From contig CM049308.1 of NCBI GenBank assembly GCA_026874595.1, positions 94,111,624 through 94,175,623 on the forward strand: DNA of 64,000 nucleotides, in the 5' to 3' direction. This stretch comes from Sipunculus nudus (Eukaryota > Annelida > Sipuncula > Golfingiida > Sipunculidae). The notes beneath the pieces are model-generated. The model searched no databases. It saw nothing but the letters and a program-made list of their open reading frames with translations, and was not told the DNA's origin. Made by a program: the position numbers and the translations under genes. How positions within the stretch are numbered: the stretch's first letter is position 1; the number at the start of each line of letters is the position of its first letter. Shown one piece after another: positions 12,601-25,946 of the stretch.

Positions 12601-12601
12601 A
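12521..12601. repeat. compound microsatellite (TA)n-(GA)n-(GACA)n
   Basis: A run of alternating TA passes into GA repeats and then about nine GACA tetranucleotides. The stretches on either side (12200-12520 and 12602-13589) are AT-rich with no gene seen; a poly-C/(CA)n tract lies at about 13478-13503. Confidence 0.95.
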
Positions 12602-13589
12602 AGATACCTGTAAAATAAACTGGCGAGGATAAATAATTTATATCAACAACAGCTCAATGGAAGAGGAATCCGATGTACGAGAGGACAGTAAACTGAACGT
12701 CTGAAGCACCAACGTATTTATTCTTAGATGTTTATACTTGCTGTGAAATTATAAGATCATATTTTCATTTTATCGTTGAATAATGTTTGATTATATTATT
12801 AATATTTGACGTACGGTACAGGTGTTTCCTCAGAAGCGTGTATGCTCAATTTCAAGGCGGTTACTGACATATTTTTACAGACATCTGGGCTTCCGCCTTG
12901 ATCGGTTGTCCAGACCATCACGCTATTTCATGCATACACGACCTTTAACTGAAACCTCATAACAAAGCACTTGTTCAACAGAGTAATTATACTGGCCAAT
13001 ACAATTCCAGTTAAGCCGTCCCTACCAGTAGTGAACTAATTTTAAGCAATTAATATTATGAGCCGTCAACTAGGCTGTCTCCTTGCAAATGAATCACAAA
13101 CTGGTTATGGGACAACATAATGATTTTAATTCCATAAAAGGTCACAAAGCGCACTCTTCACAATATGTTCCATTAGTTCGAATTAAACATTTAAATCGTT
13201 CGCTCGAAGCCTTGACTTAGCATCTGAATAAAATACAGTTTTAAATGAATTTGAATGATCTAAATCTGTTGATTTCAACTTCAGTTCCTTAGAATATTTC
13301 AGTTCATATTTTGGACGGATCGTGATAAGTGATCAGTGAAGCGTAGTGCAGAGGTTTTTGAGAAATTCATATACCTGTTACCACAGTGTTAAACAACCAT
13401 TAGCTGAATTTGGTGGTGGTTAGTGGGGAGATGTCGCATACTTTTTCAATCAGGGAGAACTTCCCATGATATACAACCCCCCCCCCCCCACACACACACA
13501 CATACATTTTTGCAATTTAATGAATGTCATTTTACATATAAAATAGATTCACATTTCAATCCTTCAAAATAGGAGCTATAAAAAGAAAC

Positions 13590-14296
13590 TGTATCCGCCA
13601 AAACAAAGTTTTGCTGATTCTATGTTTTGACCGGCTTTCTCGTTTCCGGAGTACTCCTGCAATCGTTTTTGTGTGGCGTCCATCTGTGTGTTTATTTTGG
13701 TGAAAATTGCTTATATCACAGGAGTGGTTCAATGTATTGGTCTGAAATTTGGCATGTCCATCCATCTTGGAGAGTTTTCTTATAGACAAGACAGGTGACG
13801 CACCTACCATCCCGTTTCGTAGAATACATTAATGCCAATTTCTCAGGAGCGATTTGCAGTATTGGTCGGCAATTGTGCATGTCCATAGATACCTCCATCT
13901 TGTATTCAAAACTGGTGGCGCCATCTGCAATTTTTTTTTGCGTGGCGTCCATTGTCTGTTTGCTTTGGATGAATGTATGTAGGAGTGGATGGATGTATCA
14001 GCCTGATATTTTAGCATGTTTATCCGTGTTTGATAGCTTTGTTGTAGACCAGACAGGTAGCGCACTGCTGTTCTGGTTTGAAGCACTTTTTCTAAGTAGT
14101 AGATTTGTGTCTCGGCCTGAAATTTTGCATGGTGACGGGTGTATCCATCTTTAAATTTGTTTTTGGTGAAAATTCACTAATATGAAGAGTTTAACTGGCA
14201 TCACTTATGCCACAAATCTGGATTCATGTCATGTCAGAAACATTCCATGCCTTACTTTTATCTTTTGGGGTCTACCTCTGTGATAAGGCGGATACA
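13590..14296. mobile_element. short TIR element, TGTATCCGCC ends
   Basis: TGTATCCGCC at 13590-13599 is matched by its exact complement GGCGGATACA at 14287-14296. The 707-bp interior contains degenerate internal repeats (GGCATGTCCAT, GCGTGGCGTCCAT, AGACAAGACAGGT and AGACCAGACAGGT). Its open frames do not resemble a transposase. I infer a non-autonomous element; the target duplication is not resolved. Confidence 0.6.
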
Positions 14297-14299
14297 CGT

Positions 14300-16640
14300 A
14301 GTCGCTTGTCAACTGCCGGTATTCTAGTTGTTCATAGTGTTTATTAAATATTAATGAAATGCAGTCTTTCAGAGAGGACTAAACCCCAAAAAACTAGAAA
14401 TCTGTATCCCAATGGACGCATGGCTCCGTCAAATGGGGGTCCTATTGTGGGATGCTCCCTAACCAACGTTTCAAAAACGCTCTGCGAACAATTTAAATCC
14501 CAGTGCCTATGTTAATACTGTGCACAAGTGGTATTGCAGACACCACTGGACACCGCCACTCCGAGGTGCCTGGCGCTCAACCGTGACCTGAATAGGTGGC
14601 CAGGCCACACAGTATGCGGCTGCATTCACTTATTTTTTTTTCCATATTCCCAAATTCATTATATTGTTTCCAAAATCTGATAGATTTCCTTGGCCCATAC
14701 CTGATATACCCTAAACATTTTATGAGATTGCGTTCATGATTACGTGATTTATGTTGTGAACAAACACACACTACACACACAAACATACCCACACACATGA
14801 ACGGGAATGAACGAATACCCTCCTAGCGGAGGCAATGACTGACAATGTTACATGGATCATCCGTCTTAACAACATTGTGGAACTCGGCGAACAAACGCTC
14901 AATTAATTAAAGCAAGTTTCATGTATGAAAATCAGAATTTTATTTTTATTACGAAATAATTAGGGGCATGTCCGAGGGATGCACAATAGGTAAAGGTTTT
15001 ACTGGTCGTTTGCCAATTTCTCATAAGATACGTCTCCATGTAATTACACAAATTGCTTTGATATTGCTAATGATATTGTGAAAAAATCTACACCCCGCAA
15101 CTGGGACACCCTCTCCCACAGCTAACCCGAGCAGAAGATAGGCACCCTGGACGATCACGCTTCCCTGTAAATACTTGCTCATCCTAGCCTTTGGTAGAGC
15201 TTAGCACCTAGTTGATGCTAATGGGAAATCCTCCTTTTGCATGAACCTGTGCAGGATTTCGGCTTAAACCAGATTTCACAAGTTCTCCTAAGAATATGTA
15301 CAGGGGGGTGCATAATTTATAGTACGATGGCACTGTAAATGTGTACCCACTTCTACTTTACAAAATCTGACTCATCACATACTGATCCCACAAAACCACT
15401 CCCCGAATGTCTGAACTTGAATGAATGTTTCACTTGACAATCATGGTTAAATCTTCAGCTAGCCCCTTAATACGTGTCAGTGATATTTCTTTGGTTCTCG
15501 TTAATATATGGACATAATGATGCATTAACAATGACCGAGCAAGAGGAACTCTGTCCACAAGATGCCTCAAGGTATGAGTATCTTATCGTAACCTTTCAAA
15601 ATATCAACTCCTAGACTTCCAACTTCAAAACATCTTTATTTAAGCCAACCATGTCACGTTAAATGACTTTCGGTCTGGTTCACCTTTATGGTCGGATCGC
15701 AAGTAATCTATGGTCATCCTTTTGATTTCTCATCCATGAACATATCTGTGCCGCACTATCAGTTCTTGAAGTACGTGATTTTTCATCTTCGTCGAGGACA
15801 TGATTAAATTGGACACACTTTGAAAGGAGCAAGACATGTGCAATGACGATTCTATATCACTGGCTCTATTTAGTACAGGGCAGAGAAATAATATGTTCAA
15901 ATTGGAATCTTGATTCGAGGAAAGCTTGAACAGGACTGATACGTTAAGTTAGCGACGGTGCCGTCAAAGAAAAATAATCCATCTAACCTTAAACGATCTT
16001 GTCGGTGTCAATATTGACCATGTTGGTATGGGTTGAATACCTCTCTACTATTTGTTTGAATGATGGGCAAAGGATCGGTGCATGACAGAACGGAGCGTCC
16101 AGGCCAGACGGGAAGGGCGCAGTCACGAGTTACAAAGCCAGGGTAAGGAGATTCAAGCGATATGACTGCTTACCACATAGGAATGCCTCACATACAATCC
16201 TAGACCAGGTGTTCATTCAAAGAAAGTCTTTGATTATACGTGTAGTAGGAACCTAGCCATCAGCAGCTTACACCACAGACGACAGGCTGCTGCTGTAACT
16301 ATGCTCTATAAAATGCACACCAAACGCAGCCTAACGGAAATTCTGCCATGCTGCCTTCATCTTGCGAGAGACACCACAATACATGGTCAAGTTTATCCAT
16401 TCTTGCTAATGCTCTCTCTCTCATTGTCTCTCTGTCTCTCTCTCACTCTCATGAGTGGATCTACACTTCAGCTCATGAATTTGGAGTAACCTTCCAAAAG
16501 CTGTAGATGGAAACATGGTTCCAAGCTCTAAGACAGAGTGGGATATGCGGAAAGGAATTTTTTTACTTCTTCTTAAGCATTTGTGTAATGGACCAGGATG
16601 GTAAATCATATGACTGTTTAATTAGGTTGGGTTTTCATTT
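14300..16640. other. intergenic stretch, nothing recognised
   Basis: No exon with family similarity, no long repeat and no RNA gene could be recognised on either strand. Confidence 0.5.
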
Positions 16641-17086
16641 GAGCATTATCGACTCAGTAACCTTAAAACTGCGTCAAGGTCATCCATGTTCGAATTTGAC
16701 CTAGCCCTTCATGAGCTGCATCGATGCTGTAAGTTGGGTGACTGTGCCCCAAAATCTTTTTGAGTTATTGCGTTAACACCATTTTAGCCTTATTGCTGTG
16801 GTGACCATGAAAATTCCGTCAAGGTCATCATACTGGAACTTGACCTAGCACCCCCCCCCCCCCCGAGCTGAATTAATGCTGCAATTTTGGTGACTGTGCC
16901 CCAAATTATTTTCGATTTATTGCGTTAACACCATTTTAGCGTTATCGCCGTTGTGACCTTGAAAATGCGTCAAGGTCATCAATATTCAAAATTTACCTAG
17001 AACCTTATGAGGTCCATCAAAACGGGAAGTTTGGTGACCGTGCTTAAAAATTTTTTTTCAAGTTATTGCGTTAACATGTTTTTAGC
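16640..17086. repeat. three tandem copies of a unit of about 148 bp
   Basis: The phrases GCGTCAAGGTCATC, GTGACTGTGCCCCAAA and TTATTGCGTTAACACCATTT recur at roughly 16671, 16817 and 16967. The copies are diverged. The block abuts the large 48-bp array. Confidence 0.8.
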
Positions 17087-20000
17087 AAAGCTGGTGACAA
17101 CAAAAGACTAGAAGCTCGAGACAGAAGAGGACTGGAAGCTTGAGAAAACAGAAGACTTAAAGCTGATGACAGCTGAGGACTGGAAGCTGGAGAAAACAAA
17201 AGACTAAAAGCTGGTGAAAGTGGAGGACTAGAAGCTGGAGAAAACAGAAAGCTAGAAGCTGGTGACAGTAGAGGACAGGAAACTGCAGAGACAACAGAAG
17301 ACTAGAAGCTGGTGACAGTAGAGGACTTGAAGCTGGAGAAAACAGAAGACTTAAAGCTGATAACAGCTGAGGACTGGAAGCTGGAAAAAACAAAAGACTA
17401 GAAGCTGGTGACAGTAGAGAACTCGAAGCTGGAGAAAACAGAAGACTAAAAGCATGTGACAGTAGAGGACTGGAAGCTGGAGAAAACAGAAGACTAAAAG
17501 CTGGAGACAGTAGAGGACAGGAAACTGGAGAAAACAGAAGACTAGAAGCTGGTGACAGTAGAGGACAGGAAACTGGAGAAAACAGAAGACAAAAGCTGGT
17601 GACAGTAGAGGACTGGAAGCTGGAGAAAACAGAAGACTTAAAGCTGATAACAGCTGAGGACTGGAAGCTGGAAAAAACAAAAGACTAGAAGCTGGTGACA
17701 GTAGAGAACTCGAAGCTGGAGAAAACAGAAGACTAAAAGCATGTGACAGTAGAGGACTGGAAGCTGGAGAAAACAGAAGACTAAAAGCTGGAGACAGTAG
17801 AGGACAGGAAACTGGAGAAAACAGAAGACTAGAAGCTGGTGACAGTAGAGGACAGGAAACTGGAGAAAACAGAAGACAAAAGCTGGTGACAGTAGAGGAC
17901 TGGAAGCTGGAGAAGACATAAGACTAGAATCTGATGACAGTAGAGGACTGGAAGCTGGAGTAAACAGAAGACTTAAAGCTGATGACAGCTGAGGACTTGA
18001 AGCTGGAGAAAACAAAGACTAAAAGCTGGAGACAGTAGAGGACTAGAAGCTGGAGAAAACAGAAAGCTAGAAGCTGGTGACAGTAGAGGACAGGAAACTG
18101 AAGAGACAACAGAAGACTAGAAGCTGGTGACAGTAGAGGACAGGAAATTGGAGAAAACAGAAGACTAGAAGCTGGTGACAGTAGAAGACAGGAAACTGGA
18201 GAAAACAGAAGACAAATGCTGGTGACAGTAGAGGACTGGAAGCTGGAGAAAACAGAAGACTAAAAGCTATTGACAGTAGAGGACAGGAAACTGGAGAAAA
18301 CAGAAGACTAGAAGCTGATGACAGTAGAGGACTGGAAGCTGGAGAAGACATAAGACTAAAAGCTGGAGACAGTAGAGGACAGGAAACTGAAGAAAACAGA
18401 AGACTTAAAGCTGGTGACAGTAGAGGACTGGAAACTGGAGAAAACAGAAGACTAGAAGCTGATGACAGCTGAGGACTGGAAGCTGGAGAAGACATAAGAC
18501 TAAAAGCTGGAGACAGTAGAGGACAGGAAACTGAAGAAAACAGAAGACTTAAAGCTGGTGACAGTAGAGGACTGGAAACTGGAGAAAACAGAAGACTAGA
18601 AGCTGATGACAGCTGAGGACTGGAAGCTGGAGAAGACATAAGACTAAAAGCTGGAGACAGTAGAGGACAGGAAACTGAAGAAAACAGAAGACTTAAAGCT
18701 GGTGACAGTAGAGGACTGGAAACTGGAGAAAACAGAAGACTAGAAGCTGGTGACAGTAGAGGACTGGAAGCTGGTGAAAACAGAAGACTAGAAGCTAGTG
18801 ACAGTAGAGGACAGGAAACTGGAGAAAACAGAAGACTAGAAGCTAGTGACAGTAGAGGACTGGAAGCTGGAGAAAACAGAAGACTAGAAGCTAGTGACAG
18901 TAGAGGACTGGAAGCTGGAGAAAACAGAAGACTAGAAGCTAGTGACAGTAGAGGACAGGAAACTGGAGAAAACAGAAGACTAGAAGCTGGTGACAGTAGA
19001 GGACTGGAAGCTGGAGAAGACAAAAGACTAAATGCATCGGATACAATACAAACTCGCAGTCCTTGTTTATAGATATTTTGATCGATCACTGCCACCATAT
19101 CTTTCGTCAAAACTATGTATTTATCGGCCGGTGCGTACCCTACGCTCTTCTAACGAAAGTCTTCTAATATTTCCTAAGTGCCGTACGAAAGTCGGTGAAC
19201 GTCCTTCAGTTATATTGCCCCTAAGATCTGGAATTCCCTTCCAGCTGAACTTAGAAAATCCCCCACTATCAATACTTTTAAGACAAATCTTAAAACATAC
19301 CGATTTCTGCAGGCATTTTGTAATTAGCAACATTTACCATACATGTAATCTCGGGTGTGTGTGGGGGAGTAGGTGTGTGTGTGTGTGTGAGTGTGCTTAT
19401 ATATTTATATATTGTGTAACTGATGTGTAAAAATGCAAGCGCTGTGAGTCTGATCTTGGAGTTCAGCGCTATATAAGTACTATTCATTATTATTATTATT
19501 ATTAGTGACAGTAGAGGACAGGAAACTGGAGAAAATAGAAGACTAGAAGCTGGTGACAGTAGAGGACTGGAAGCTGGAGAAGACAGAAGACTAGAAGCTA
19601 GTGACAGTAGAGGACTGGAAACTGGAGAAAACAGAAGACTTAAAGCTGATGACAGCTGAGGACTGGAAGCTGGAGAAAACAAAGACTAAAAGCTGGTGAC
19701 AGTAGAGGACTAGAAGCTGGAGAAAACAGAAAGCTAGAAGCTGGTGACAGTAGAGGACAGGAAACTGCAGAGACAACAGAAGACTAGAAGCTGGTGACAG
19801 TAGAGGACAGGAAACTGGAGAAAACAGAAGACTAGAAGCTGGTGACAGTAGAGGACAGGAAACTGCAGAGACAACAGAAGACTAGAAGCTGGTGACAGTA
19901 GAGAACTCGAAGCTGGAGAAAACAGAAGACTAAAAGCATGTGACAGTAGAGGACTGGAAGCTGGAGAAAACAGAAGACTAAAAGCTGGTGACAGTAGAAG

Positions 20001-23000
20001 ACAGGAAACTGGAGAAAACAGAAGACAAAAGCTGGTGACAGTAGAGGACTGGAAGCTGGAGAAGACATAAGACTAGAAGCTGGTGACAGTAGAGGACTGG
20101 AAGCTGGAGAAGACAGAAGACTAGAAGCTGGTGACAGTAGAGGACTGGAAGCTGGAGATGACATAAGACTAGAAGCTGGTGACAGTAGAAGACAGGAAAC
20201 TGGAGAAAACAGAAGACAAAAGCTGGTGACAGTAGAGGACTGGAAGCTGGAGAAGACATAAGACTAGAAGCTGGTGACAGTAGAGGACTGGAAGCTGGAG
20301 AAGACAGAAGACTAGAAGCTGGTGACAGTAGAGGACTGGAAGCTGGAGAAGACATAAGACTAGAAGCTGGTGACAGTAGAAGACAGGAAACTGGAGAAAA
20401 CAGAAGACAAAAGCTGGTGACAGTAGAGGACTGGAAGCTGGAGAAGACATAAGACTAGAAGCTGGTGACAGTAAAGGACTGGAAACTGGAGAAAACAGAA
20501 GACTAGAAGCTGGTGACAGTAGAGGACTGGAAACTGGAGAAAACAGAAGACTAGAAGCTGGTGACAGTAGAGGACTGGAAGCTGGAGAAGACAGAAGACT
20601 AGAAGCTAGTGACAGTAGAGGACTGGAAACTGGAGAAAACAGAAGACTAGAAGCTGGTGACAGTAGAGGACTGGAAGCTGGAGAAGACAGAAGACTAAAA
20701 GCTAGTGACAGTAGAGGACAGGAAACTGAAGAAAAAATAAGACTAGAAGCTGGTGACAGCAGAGGACTGGAAGCTGGAGAAACAGAAGACTAAAAGCATG
20801 TGACAGTAGAGCACTGGAAGCTGGAGTAAACAGAAGACTTAAAGCTGATGACAGTAGAGGACAGGAAACTGGAGAAAACAGAAGACTAGAAGCTGGTGAC
20901 AGTAGAGGACAGGAAACTGCAGAGACAACAGAAGACTAGAAGCTGGTGACAGTAGAGAACTCGAAGCTGGAGAAAACAGAAGACTAAAAGCTGGTGACAG
21001 TAGAAGACAGGAAACTGGAGAAAACAGAAGACAAAAGCTGGTGACAGTAGAGGACTGGAAGCTGGAGAAAACAGAAGACTAGAAGCTGGTGACAGTAGAG
21101 AACTCGAAGCTGGAGAAAACAGAAGAGTAAAGCTGGTGACAGTAGAAGACAGGAAACTGGAGAAAACAGAAGACAAAAGCTGGTGACAGTAGAGGACAGG
21201 AAACTGGAGAAAATAGAAGACTAGAAGCTGGTGACAGCAGAGGACTGGAAGCTGGAGAAACAGAAGACTTAAAGCTGGTGACAGTAGAAGACAGGAAACT
21301 GGAGAAAACAGAAGACAAAAGCTGGTGACAGTAGAGGACAGGAAACTAGAGAAAATAGAAGACTAGAAGCTGGTGACAGCAGAGGACTGGAAGCTGGAGA
21401 AACAGAAGACTAAAAGCATGTGACAGTAGAGGACTGGAAGCTGGAGTAAACAGAAGACTTAAAGCTGATGACAGTAGAGGACAGGAAACTGGAGAAAACA
21501 GAAGACTAGAAGCTGGTGACAGTAGAGGACAGGAAACTGCAGAGACAACAGAAGACTAGAAGCTGGTGACAGTAGAGAACTCGAAGCTGGAGAAAACAGA
21601 AGACTAAAAGCTGGTGACAGTAGAAGACAGGAAACTGGAGAAAACAGAAGACAAAAGCTGGTGACAGTAGAGGACTGGAAACTGGAGAAAACAGAAGACT
21701 AGAAGCTGGTGACAGTAGAGGACTGGAAGCTGGAGAAGACAGAAGACTAAAAGCTATTGACAGTAGAGGACAGGAAACTGGAGAAAATAGAAGACTAGAA
21801 GCTGGTGACAGTAGAGGACTGGAAGCTGGAGAAAACAGAAGACTAAAAGCATGTGACAGTAGAGGACTGGAAGCTGGAGAAAACAAAAGACTTAAAGCTG
21901 ATGACAGTAGAGGACAGGAAACTGGAGAAAACAGAAGACTAGAAGCTGGTGACAGTAGAGGACAGGAAACTGAAGAAAACAGAAGACTAAAAGCATGTGA
22001 CAGTAGAGGACTGGAAGCTGGAGAAGACAGAAGACTAGAAGCTAGTGACAGTAGAGGACTGGAAACTGGAGAAAACAGAAGACTAGAAGCTGGTGACAGT
22101 AGAGGACTGGAAGCTGGAGAAGACAGAAGACTAAAAGCTAGTGACAGTAGAGGACAGGAAACTGGAGAAAATAGAAGACTAGAAGCTGGTGACAGCAGAG
22201 GACTGGAAGCTGGAGAAAACAGAAGACTTAAAGCTGATGACAGTAGAGGACAGGAAACTGGAGAAAACAGAAGACTAGAAGCTGGTGACAGTAGAGGACA
22301 GGAAACTGCAGAGACAACAGAAGACTAGAAGCTGGTGACAGTAGAGAACTCGAAGCTGGAGAAAACAGAAGACTAAAAGCTGGTGACAGTAGAAGACAGG
22401 AAACTGGAGAAAACAGAAGACAAAAGCTGGTGACAGTAGAGGACTGGAAGCTGGAGAAAACAGAAGACTAGAAGCTGGTGACAGTAGAGAACTCGAAGCT
22501 GGAGAAAACAGAAGACTAAAAGCTGGTGACAGTAGAAGACAGGAAACTGGAGAAAACAGAAGACTAAAAGCATGTGACAGTAGAGGACAGGAAACTGGAG
22601 AAAATAGAAGACTAGAAGCTGGTGACAGCAGAGGACTGGAAGCTGGAGAAACAGAGACTAAAAGCTGGTGACAGTAGAAGACAGGAAACTGGAGAAAACA
22701 GAAGACAAAAGCTGGTGACAGTAGAGGACAGGAAACTGGAGAAAATAGAAGACTAGAAGCTGGTGACAGCAGAGGACTGGAAGCTGGAGAAACAGAAGAC
22801 TAAAAGCATGTGACAGTAGAGGACTGGAAGCTGGAGTAAACAGAAGACTTAAAGCTGATGACAGTAGAGGACAGGAAACTGGAGAAAACAGAAGACTAGA
22901 AGCTGGTGACAGTAGAGGACAGGAAACTGCAGAGACAACAGAAGACTAGAAGCTGGTGACAGTAGAGAACTCGAAGCTGGAGAAAACAGAAGACTAAAAG

Positions 23001-24245
23001 CTGGTGACAGTAGAAGACAGGAAACTGGAGAAAACAGAAGACAAAAGCTGGTGACAGTAGAGGACTGGAAACTGGAGAAAACAGAAGACTAGAAGCTGGT
23101 GACAGTAGAGGACTGGAAGCTGGAGAAGACAGAAGACTAAAAGCTATTGACAGTAGAGGACAGGAAACTGGAGAAAATAGAAGACTAGAAGCTGGTGACA
23201 GTAGAGGACTGGAAGCTGGAGAAAACAGAAGACTAAAAGCATGTGACAGTAGACGACTGGAAGCTGGAGAAAACAAAAGACTTAAAGCTGATGACAGTAG
23301 AGGACAGGAAACTGGAGAAAACAGAAGACTAGAAGCTGGTGACAGTAGAGGACAGGAAACTGAAGAAAACAGAAGACTAAAAGCATGTGACAGTAGAGGA
23401 CTGGAAGCTGGAGAAAATAGAAGACTTAAAGCTGATGACAGTAGAAGACAGGAAACTGGAGAAAACAGAAGACTAAAAGCTAGTGACAGTAGAGGACAGG
23501 AAACTGGAGAAAACAGAAGACTAGAAGCTGGTGACAGTAGAGGACAGGAAACTGCAGAGACAACAGAAGACTAGAAGCTGGTGACAGTAGAGAACTCGAA
23601 GCTGGAGAAAACAGAAGACTAAAAGCTGGTGACAGTAGAAGACAGGAAACTGGAGAAAACAGAAGACAAAAGCTGGTGACAGTAGAGGACTGGAAACTGG
23701 AGAAAACAGAAGACTAGAAGCTGGTGACAGTAGAGGACTGGAAGCTGGAGAAAACAAAAGACTAAAAGCATGTGACAGTAGAGGACTGGAAGCTGGAGAA
23801 AACAAAAGACTTAAAGCTGATGACAGTAGAGGACAGGAAACTGGAGAAAACAGAAGACTAGAAGCTGGTGACAGTAGAGGACAGGAAACTGAAGAAAACA
23901 GAAGACTAAAAGCATGTGACAGTAGAGGACTGGAAGCTGGAGAAAATAGAAGACTTAAAGCTGATGACAGTAGAAGACAGGAAACTGGAGAAAACAGAAG
24001 ACTAAAAGCTAGTGACAGTAGAGGACAGGAAACTGGAGAAAACAGAAGACTTAAAGCTGGTGACAGTAGAGGACTGGAAGCTGGAGAAAACAAAGACTAG
24101 AAGCTGGTGACAGTAGAGAACAGGAAACTGGAGAAAACAGAAGACTTAAAGCTAGTGACAGTAGAGGACAGGAAACTGGAGAAAATAGAAGACTAGAAGC
24201 TGGTGACAGTAGAGGACTGGAAGCTGGTGACATCAGAAAACTGGA
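17087..24245. repeat. 7.2-kb minisatellite of 48-bp units (24-bp dimer)
   Basis: The unit is a pair of related 24-mers, GAAGACTAGAAGCTGGTGAC plus AGTA and GAGGACTGGAAGCTGGAGAA plus AACA. More than 130 copies follow, interrupted once by a LINE fragment at 19023-19505. Because 48 is divisible by three, the minus strand stays open for long stretches (up to 347 codons at 18067-19110), reading SPASSPLLSPASSLLF-like repeats. The same array is read in other frames elsewhere (FCFLQFPVLYCHQLLV), and single-base slips move between frames, which argues against a protein. Higher-order blocks occur: the block near 21400-22000 recurs 1390 bp later, nearly unchanged. Confidence 0.95.
19023..19505 (+). mobile_element. 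5'-truncated non-LTR retrotransposon (LINE) fragment
   Basis: The plus-strand frame from 19032 reads YKLAVLVYRYF, PPYLSSKL, RPVRTLRSSNESLL and IPFQLNLEN, the typical C-terminal tail of non-LTR reverse transcriptases of the CR1/L2/jockey type. The 3' end reads AGCGCTATATAAGTA and then a (ATT)n tail at about 19487-19504. Array units resume directly after it, so it inserted into the minisatellite. Confidence 0.85.
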
Positions 24246-25859
24246 ACATGCTAACACTATAATAAAGGAAGACTGCCTTTAGCAAGATCAAAAGGTCTGC
24301 CAATTGCTTGGAATGATTTACAAAAAAGACTCATAATAAAACAAATACTTGGCACTGAACCTGGTTCTAGATATTGCAGGGAGATTCCCAACACAAGGGC
24401 ATAAACTAATCAAGCACAGACAGACATCATGCATTGTTTAGGTGTGCTTAGATTCTGTGTATGTGTAAAAACTAAAACAATCAAACTTGATCCTTTCTTT
24501 AAAGAAAAGGTATTTGTTATAGAGTTATCTCTGGTCACATGGCTGATGCATCACAAAAACCAACTTACAAACACAAACAGTCATTACCTAATGGATAAGG
24601 TCTTTTGAAAAGTTATTGGAAGTATTTATAACATTTATTCAGTTATGACAAAAATATGATACAATAAATTTACATGAACACACTTTACATTATCAGCTTT
24701 ATCTGACTGTGGTTTGTCAGTCAAAAGCAAGGGTTTCTGACAGTCCTGGGTATACAGGCTGATAACACTCCTGTACCATCAATAGAACATGATGATAACA
24801 TCAAAATATGAGGCATTATGAAAATAAGCAACATTATAACACTGTTATAACAGGAGGCATCATTAAAACACCATTATAACATTAGGATACAGTTATCTCA
24901 TAATATTAGGCCAATATAACATGAAGCATCATTATAACATCATTATAACAACTGTAAAATGTGCAAGGTAAACAGTTTATTGTGCACAATCAGGCCTGGT
25001 CTATACCTAATGGTTATTAATCTGAGGAAATAGATATTTTACCTCATTTCAACATATTTTAATGATTTCCTCCAATACAGTTCCCATACTTTAGGTAGTA
25101 TTTATCAGGAACAGTTTTCTTGTTTTATATCATCTTAATTTTAAAACTAGTTTAATTTCTTGAAGTAATTATCCTTAGCTTGTTACCGAGCAATAACAAG
25201 CACCCTTAAGAGGTCAATGTAATTTGATAAACTGAGCCTTTAAAAAAACTTATATGATTCTCTCAATACTATGTGAGCATCTCAAAATGAACAAGTACAC
25301 AATAATAAATAAAGTATTGGACCTTAACAATAAACATATCCTACATTACACATAACAACTCATTTTAAATATACAAATGAGGGTTTACTTGTAATTAATC
25401 TAAATAATTAATCTGAACAAACAATATCAAGTTTTCTTCTGCTATTTTCATTTCTAATATGGTATGTTAACAGTAACTTGTTCATTATTAAAATGCAGTG
25501 GGTTTTAGTTTGGTTAGAACACCTGAAACACATACATCACACCACACAAGGTATCAAAACAGCAGGGGAGCAAAATCTAACAACCCATACTTATTTGGCC
25601 TGTACTATTTACTACGTATCTACATCTTTTATTTCAACTGTTCCTTTATTGCTCAGTCTGAATTTATACAAAATATTTTCTAATGACATATTAATCCTTT
25701 AACACCATTAATCTACTCTCACAGTCCTTTTACTTTGAATGATACTATAAGATGTACAAATGCACTTCTGAACACATCCGAAGAGTAAAGTTTCTGGGCA
25801 AGGGAGCACAGCACATTTATATCCAAATCTTATAGGCTAAATATTAATCTGTCCCAGTT
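24246..25859. other. 3' flank of CDKN3, nothing recognised
   Basis: This is AT-rich DNA. A short degenerate repeat built on CATTATAAC occurs at about 24810-24960. No exon similarity is seen. It probably contains the CDKN3 3' UTR and polyadenylation site, which I could not place. Confidence 0.45.
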
Positions 25860-25946
25860 TCACCTTGACACTGACCTTGTGACCCCATCCCCTCCCATCT
25901 CCCACTCTTCCTTTTTTTCCCGGAAATCATGGATCAGGTTATATTG
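25860..25946 (-). CDS. CDKN3: CDKN3 exon 7 with stop
   Basis: The acceptor is TTCTTTCAG|CAATAT. It encodes QYNLIHDFREKKEEW and then TRSVSR followed by TGA; the last five residues equal the end of vertebrate CDKN3. Confidence 0.95.
   Translation of the reverse strand, partial: QYNLIHDFREKKEEWEMGGDGVTRSVSR

Noticed and set aside
18067-19110. 347-codon minus-strand open frame (SPASSPLL-type repeats)
   Set aside because: It follows from 48-bp units being a multiple of three. Its first codons come from the inserted LINE, and neighbouring parts of the same array are open in other frames. No signal, domain or conserved pattern.
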